Of a DNA stretch of 64,000 nucleotides, positions 58,734 to 64,000 are shown one piece after another. Within the stretch, counting starts at the first letter, position 1, and every line of letters begins with the position of its first letter. The notes beneath the pieces were generated by a model. That model was not told where the DNA came from. It ran no database searches and saw only the letters and a list, made by a program, of their open reading frames with translations. Source of the DNA: Tillandsia leiboldiana (Eukaryota; Streptophyta; Magnoliopsida; Poales; Bromeliaceae); assembly GCA_029204045.2 (NCBI GenBank), contig CM055076.1, positions 22,606,743 to 22,670,742 of the forward strand, written 5' to 3'. The translations under genes were made by a program, and so were the position numbers.

Positions 58734-60479
58734 TTACAACGAAAAACATACCTTTGTGCTTGACGATTCTGAAGAGGATGAAGTAGGTTTGTTGTCGTTA
58801 GTTGTCATGATTTCCGGTGTCGGAGGAGGAGATACCGACTGAGGCACAAAGACTGTCCCAACCGAACTAAAATTGTCTTCAGTTCGATTGTATCCGAGGC
58901 CGAACTTGTTTGTTTGACCAAGACCAAGAAGTTTATCCAACTTACTCCTTCCTAAGGAAAATTGCTGTAAGTCATCCTTGAGTTGGCAAATGGTCTCTGT
59001 CATTTCCAGTTTTTCCCGTCGGGCCTCGCCGTAGAGCTTCAAGAAGTAGTTCGCTTTGTTCACCATATCTATATAGTTCTTCTCGAGTTGCTCATTGGAC
59101 TCTTGAAGGGAAACATTTTCTTTTATCAGTTTATCCCTTTCCACTTCAAGATCGGTCGAGAGAGAAGTTACCCTTTTTACTTCTTCTTCGAGATCCTGCA
59201 ATCTCCCTCTCAACCCCTTGTTTTGCTTAGCCGGTTTCTTTAAATCCCGTAAAGACCTGTGATAGGCTAGAGCAAATTCTTCACCTTCCGAATCATCCAA
59301 TTCGTTGTCCGTAGCATTCTTTTCAACAGTGGAGTTGGACAACGACTCAGATGTATTTGCCATAAAGCACATGAAGGGTGAAGATACGGACGCGTGGAAT
59401 GCGGTGGAGCTCTTTTCTTCATCACTCGAAGACGACTCATTTGACGTTGAGTTGTCATCCCAAGTGATGACTTGCATCGCCTTCTTCTTTGCCGGATACT
59501 TGTTAGGACATTCCGTTGCAATGTGGCCGTAGCCTCGACATTTGAAGCATTGTAGTTGTCCTTCTAAGCTTTTCTTATCCTTTGAGAAGTTCTCTTGCTT
59601 TCTTGACTTGTATCCTGAAGTACCCTTGCCTTTGTTCGACTTTCCGAAGGATGGAGATTTGCTTGAATTACCCCTTCGAAAGTTGCGGCGAAACTTCCTT
59701 GTCAAGAGAGCGAGCTGCTTCTCAAATTCCTCCATAGAAAGGTTCTCGTCATCGTCTGAGGAGGATGTATCCGCGTCTTCTTCCTTAGTTGTTTTCAACG
59801 CATAACCTGAAGACTTAGAAGTGGATGCCTTTCCAGAAGAATTGTTAGTAGTAAATGTCATTTCATAAGTTTGTAATGAACCAACTAATTCTTCTACACG
59901 TATTTCGTCCGGGTGTTTAATAGTTTCAATGGCAGTAACCTTTGGGCGAAATCGTTCAGGAAGAGTTCTTAAGATTTTTCTTACAATCTTAAATTCTGGA
60001 ATCTTCTCTCCCAGATTAGCACATGAGTTTACGATGTCTTGCAATCGTGTATAGTAGTCCGTGAAAGATTCATTTTCTGCCATTAAGATAGAGTCAAACT
60101 TGCTCGTAAGCATTTGCAGTTTCTGAATCTTCATGAGGTTAGTTCCCTCATGTGTAACCTGAAGAACATCCCAGATTTCTTTCGCAGTCTCACATGCCGA
60201 GACGCGAGAGAATTCAGTTTGAGATAAGGCATTAAAAATAGCATTAATTCCCTTGCCATTGTAAGAAGATGAATCTAACTCTTCCTTGGTCCATTTCGAC
60301 CTAGGTTTTAAGGTGCGAACATCACCATTAAATTCAGTTGGATTAGAACATCCTAATTCAATTGATTGCCACACCCGTTCGTCGATGGAAATTAAAAAGG
60401 CTTTCATCCGTACTTTCCAGTACGCATAATTAGTTCCATCGAAGAATGGGGGTCGGTTGATGTTTCCACCTTCAACCAT
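58734..60479 (-). CDS. gag: Sirevirus B gag (581-aa frame, truncated)
   Basis: ATG at 60479, same start as A (MVEGGNINRPPFFDGTNYAY). CCHC knuckle 1 is intact (CFKCRGYGHIATEC). The frame ends at the second knuckle (KVCFSL), where a shift occurs; knuckle-2 remnants follow at about 58730. Residues 1 to about 395 differ from A at only a few positions, while residues after about 400 (coiled coil onward) are much more diverged. This points to a mosaic origin. Confidence 0.85.
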   Translation of the reverse strand: MVEGGNINRPPFFDGTNYAYWKVRMKAFLISIDERVWQSIELGCSNPTEFNGDVRTLKPRSKWTKEELDSSSYNGKGINAIFNALSQTEFSRVSACETAKEIWDVLQVTHEGTNLMKIQKLQMLTSKFDSILMAENESFTDYYTRLQDIVNSCANLGEKIPEFKIVRKILRTLPERFRPKVTAIETIKHPDEIRVEELVGSLQTYEMTFTTNNSSGKASTSKSSGYALKTTKEEDADTSSSDDDENLSMEEFEKQLALLTRKFRRNFRRGNSSKSPSFGKSNKGKGTSGYKSRKQENFSKDKKSLEGQLQCFKCRGYGHIATECPNKYPAKKKAMQVITWDDNSTSNESSSSDEEKSSTAFHASVSSPFMCFMANTSESLSNSTVEKNATDNELDDSEGEEFALAYHRSLRDLKKPAKQNKGLRGRLQDLEEEVKRVTSLSTDLEVERDKLIKENVSLQESNEQLEKNYIDMVNKANYFLKLYGEARREKLEMTETICQLKDDLQQFSLGRSKLDKLLGLGQTNKFGLGYNRTEDNFSSVGTVFVPQSVSPPPTPEIMTTNDNKPTSSSSESSSTKVCFSL

Positions 60480-60512
60480 TGTTTACAACCCTATTCCCTC
60501 TCTGATACCACT

Positions 60513-61916
60513 TGTTGGGTTATATGTAATACGGATCTAAATAGGGGAAAAAACACCTAGAGGGGGGTGAATAGGTGTAAACGTATAAACACTCAAAAAA
60601 ATCGTTGCGATAAAAACCCAATGCGGAAATAAAATAATACACAAGATTTTTACGTGGAAAACTCCATCACCGGAGTAAAAAACCACGGGACCGATAACAC
60701 GGCAGAAATCCACTAGAATTAAAACACGTACAAGGTGATTTACCGTACACACTTACGACTCAACCTTTTCCATACGCTCCTAGAGGATCTTCTCCGCTCG
60801 CTCTGCGACGCTTCTCGAATCCACGATCTGCGCCCAACGCCGAATCCACGGCGTCCAACGTCGAATCCACGACGTCCGACCGAATCCACGGTCTTCACCC
60901 AATAGCACCCTTCGAATCCACGAACGTGCCTCGCTCCGAATCCACGAGAGCGGTTGAACCTTGAATCCACAAGGACACGCGAATCCACGCGCCGATTTTG
61001 GGGTAAATCGTTGTTTTGGGTGGTGATGATCCGCCGAATACTTAGATCAAAGATAGATCGAAAATACCATCTAAGTATTCATTAGTTTGATTCAACTCGA
61101 GATGTGAGTATGAAAACCTAGAATCAAACTAATTAATATAGATGAAGAAACATAGAGTATTCTCTAATGATTTCCTTTCTTCTCTATATGTGGATCTATA
61201 GCCGTATAAAATGGTATATGAAAATGACGGCTATAGACTCTGTGGATTAACCATAGAAAAAGAGTCATAGGGTCTATTTATAGGTTAGAAACCCTAGGAA
61301 GGAGATAAGAATCAAAAACCTAACATTTCTGGAAGTTTTACGGACGGCGATCCGGATCGGACTAGCTAGGATCCGGATCGTCGTAACGAGACAGCCAGTT
61401 CCAGAAAAACGAAGGTTCGGGATCCGGATCGAAGTGCACGATCCGGATCGTTCATACAGTTTACCAAACATCAACGTTCGGGATCCGGATTGCGAAGCAT
61501 GATCCGGATCGTTCAAGGAAAATGGTAAACTCACTGTTCGGGATCCGGATTGCGAAGCATGATCCGGATCGTTCAAGGAAAATGGTAAACTCACTGTTCG
61601 GGATCCGGATCAAGAGACTACGATCCGGATTGAACTGGTGTATGAACGAACCACCTTCGGGATCCGGATCGAACAACCTGATCCGGATCCTGAACATGTC
61701 CCAAGTCCAGTTTTTGATTTTTATGCAATGAAAGATTCTTCCAAGTGTTTCTACACTACAAGAAGTATTCGGATCACACAAAATCTTTAGTTAAACATAC
61801 CTGATCCTTTTGAATTCTTCTTTCTTGAGATTGAGTTAAATGATCCAACTTTCTTCACCTTCAATCTTCAAGACTTGAGACTTTCACGAAACTACGCCAA
61901 CTCAAATTCCGTAACA
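60513..61916 (-). repeat. 5' LTR of Sirevirus B
   Basis: Reads TGTTACGG...CCCAACA on the minus strand. It has about twelve GATCCGGATC/T-type boxes (61347-61690), including a perfect 60-bp tandem duplication (61481-61540 and 61541-61600), which explains its extra length over A's LTR. Confidence 0.88.
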
Positions 61917-62741
61917 GGCTGGGGCCCGTTGGATAAGAATTTCCGAGGGTTAACTTGAACTAAAGCACCAAAATGTAAAGAAAAAGAGAAAGATAGAGTG
62001 GCCAAGATGGCCGGGTTAGTTGAACCCTGTATATAGCGGCATAGTGGCCGAGTTGGTGCTTAGCAGCCTAGTGTGGCTAGACAGAGTAGTGCTGGGTCGA
62101 TGAGTATACACAGATAGTGTAGTGATATATTATATAGCATAGCCGCATTTTGATATTGAGGATTTTAGTTTCCTAGCACTATTATTATTGCTTCCATTGG
62201 ACCAAGTGGTGTAGGACACTTTTTCTCGGTGGTTGAACCCACTGGGAACTCTGTCGGAGTTCTCACACCCCTTGGGTGACCCCCCCCCCCCCCCCCACAG
62301 GTTCAGCTTTGGATGCAGCGGTCAAGACGGATCAGATGCAGTCAGCGAGGCATACGACAGGGGCAAGAGCCCAGCAGCATAGAGACCTAGAGGGTCTAGC
62401 AGAGGTATCCCTTTTTATATATTTCTTGAGTGAACCTTGTATGGTGAGGAATTATGTAAAAGAATTGTAATAATTTTATTTGCAAGTTCAGAAATGTAAG
62501 GTGTAATAAATTTAGTTCATGGTTCACTCTTGTATGCTTTCATTATCGCTTAAACTGTTTGTTTATAAAATGAAAGTTCAAATTTATAGTGATTTTTAGT
62601 ACTCTGATATTGAGCTTCCGCATATACTTGTTGTATGATTATGGATGTTACCGTTCCTTTCGGGTAGGGAAAGGTCATGCCCGATTGGCGGGTCTGTCGG
62701 CGTGCCCGAACCGTACAAATTGGCGGACTCGGGGCGTGACA
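61917..62741. mobile_element. Gypsy-type LTR fragment interrupted by element B
   Basis: The end GGACTCGGGGCGTGACA (62741) and the leader-like gttcagctttggatgcagcg tract resemble monocot gypsy LTRs. The start is cut off where element B's LTR begins. It holds a C run (62279-62297). It separates B from the host copia gag. Confidence 0.5.
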
Positions 62742-63503
62742 CTGGCTATGCTTGCCGTATTTGTAGAGGAATCCTATTATCGCAGCCAAATCTTTCTCTT
62801 CTCGCGGTTTTTTTTCATGTGTTCCTCTTTCTTGCATAAGTAACACTTCACCTTCTTCCATTTCGACTTGGAACCGGATCTTCCTTATCGCATCATGTTC
62901 GCTAGATCGCCCTCTTCTTGCACCTATATCATTTACGATAAAACCAGCACTGTGTTCCTCGGTACTCAACTGCAACCTGATTTATTCGGATAGAAAGGTT
63001 GATGTAATATCTTCCATCTTTAGAGTTTGTTTTTTGTATAGTATGTGGTCGCCAAGTGATTGTAGGACGGCAGAAGTGACGTGAGGAACGCCTTATCAGC
63101 CTCGTCAATCTTGACATTAATGTTAACCATATATATAATAATCTTATTAAAGGTGTTCAAGTGTTTCATTATTGTCGTACCTTCCTTCATCGTTGCCTAT
63201 ATAATTTTTACTTTAGGTACAACACATTTGAGAGGTTTTTTATCATGTACAGTTTCTCGAGCTTGTTCTACATGCCGACTGTAGTTTCTTAATCCATTAC
63301 GTTGTACATCACCTCATCTACTAGGCACAATATAATTGAAATAATGGCCCGCAGATCAATCTCCTTCCAATCTTCACCGCTCATCAATGTCGACTTTTTC
63401 GATTTCCTAAGCAACGCCTTATGAAGGCCGGCCTGTTGTATCAGAAGGACTTTCACTCTTCTCTGCCAAAGATCGAAGTTTTCTTTGCCGTCAAATTTCT
63501 CCA
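62742..63503 (-). pseudogene. Host copia gag fragment
   Basis: Minus-strand text KFDGKENFDLWQRRVKVLL, then EDWKEIDLRAI, CLVDEVMYNVMD, then in broken frames LYRLKMKEGTT, LLLLCSLPPSY and a knuckle CYLCKKEEHMKK. This is a copia gag of a family different from the Sireviruses. Its true N-terminus is missing: the ATG seen at 63504 uses the last base of the neighbouring LTR. The missing MSNVSLSKFDVE is found at 48388-48422, plus strand. Confidence 0.8.
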
Positions 63504-64000
63504 TGTTGGGTTATATGTAATAAGGATCTAAATAGGGGAAAAAACACCTAGAGGGGGGTGAATAGGTGTAAACGTATAAACACTCAAAAATCGTTGCGAT
63601 AAAAACCCAATGCGGAAATAAAAATAATACGCAAGATTTTTACGTGGAAAACTCCATCACCGGAGTAAAAAACCACGGGACCGATAACACGGCAGAAATC
63701 CACTAGAATTAAAATACGTACAAGGTGATTTACCGTACACACTTACGACTCAACCTTTTCCATACACTCCTAGAGGATCTTCTCCGCTCGCTCCACGACG
63801 CTTCTCGAATCCACGATCTGCGCCCAACGCCGAATCCACGGCGTCCAACGTCGAATCCACGACGTCCGACCGAGTCCACGGTCTTCACCCAATAGCACCC
63901 TTCGAATCCACGAATGTGCCTCGCTCCGAATCCACGAGAGCGGTTGAACCTTGAATCCACAAGGACACGCGAATCCACGCGCCGATTTTTGGGGTAAATC
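63504..64000 (-). repeat. Partial Sirevirus LTR (C), continues beyond the window
   Basis: Ends CCCAACA on the minus strand at 63504 and is followed directly by TGGAG and host gag, with no primer site, so it is a 3' or solo LTR. It shares with A's LTR the variants that distinguish both from B (atccttattac, cttgcgtatt, cgtcgtggagcg) and differs from A at only a few sites. Confidence 0.9.

Larger units (their letters stand above)
58009..61916 (-). mobile_element. Sirevirus-type copia element B, internally deleted
   Basis: Minus-strand order: LTR 61916-60513, Met-tRNA primer site (near 60510), gag 60479-58734 and onward, then an integrase piece (58394 to the gap). Protease and the integrase zinc domain (equivalent to about 51760-52390 of A) are missing, replaced by about 75 bp of filler. 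The LTR differs from A and C at several shared positions and has more palindrome pairs. Confidence 0.87.

Noticed and set aside
62276..62470. 64-aa frame starting in Pro repeats
   Set aside because: It starts in a C homopolymer within gypsy LTR-like sequence.

Overview
The window is repeat-rich plant nuclear DNA. It has spliced genes with GT-AG introns, Ty1-copia and Ty3-gypsy retrotransposons, SINEs, a LINE 3' end and many MITEs. A GC-rich first exon, abundant Sirevirus elements and a receptor kinase of the LRK10-like type suggest a monocot; pineapple or a relative is only a guess. One 100-N assembly gap lies at 57909-58008.

Layout. 1-371 is the end of a zinc-knuckle (DUF4283-like) gag-type fragment. 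A 3.4 kb segment occurs at 372-3783 and again at 19380-22905, bracketing a receptor-kinase locus. At that locus an ectodomain exon and mini-exon (7020-8049) are in perfect splice phase with a distant TM/kinase exon (18034-19085). The 10 kb intron between them holds the promoter remnant and decayed ectodomain of a second paralogue, split by a degenerate copia element (9783-16800). This looks like a chimeric LRK10L gene made from two tandem copies. 22906-28989 is mobile-element debris: a solo LTR inside a MITE, a gypsy 3' end with LTR, and minisatellites.

28990-34100 (minus) is the best conventional gene, a six-exon DUF789 protein of 385 aa whose exon phases all agree. It has a TATA box, an ACGTG element and four telomere-type repeats upstream of the ATG, and a hAT MITE in intron 2. 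34640-48400 is AT-rich and full of MITEs and foldback elements, with an ARF-GAP (AGD5-like) tail pseudogene, a minus-strand SINE with target duplication and a LINE 3' end.

48423-64000 is dominated by Sirevirus-type copia elements. Element A (plus) has a 5' LTR, gag, pol and a third env-like-position ORF and runs into the gap. Element B (minus) is internally deleted. A third LTR (C, minus) starts at 63504. The left flank of A and the flank of C are the two halves of one disrupted host copia gag with the same 5-bp duplication (TGGAG), but in opposite orientation. The simplest reading is that the sequence right of the gap is inverted relative to the left, either by scaffolding or by a real inversion.
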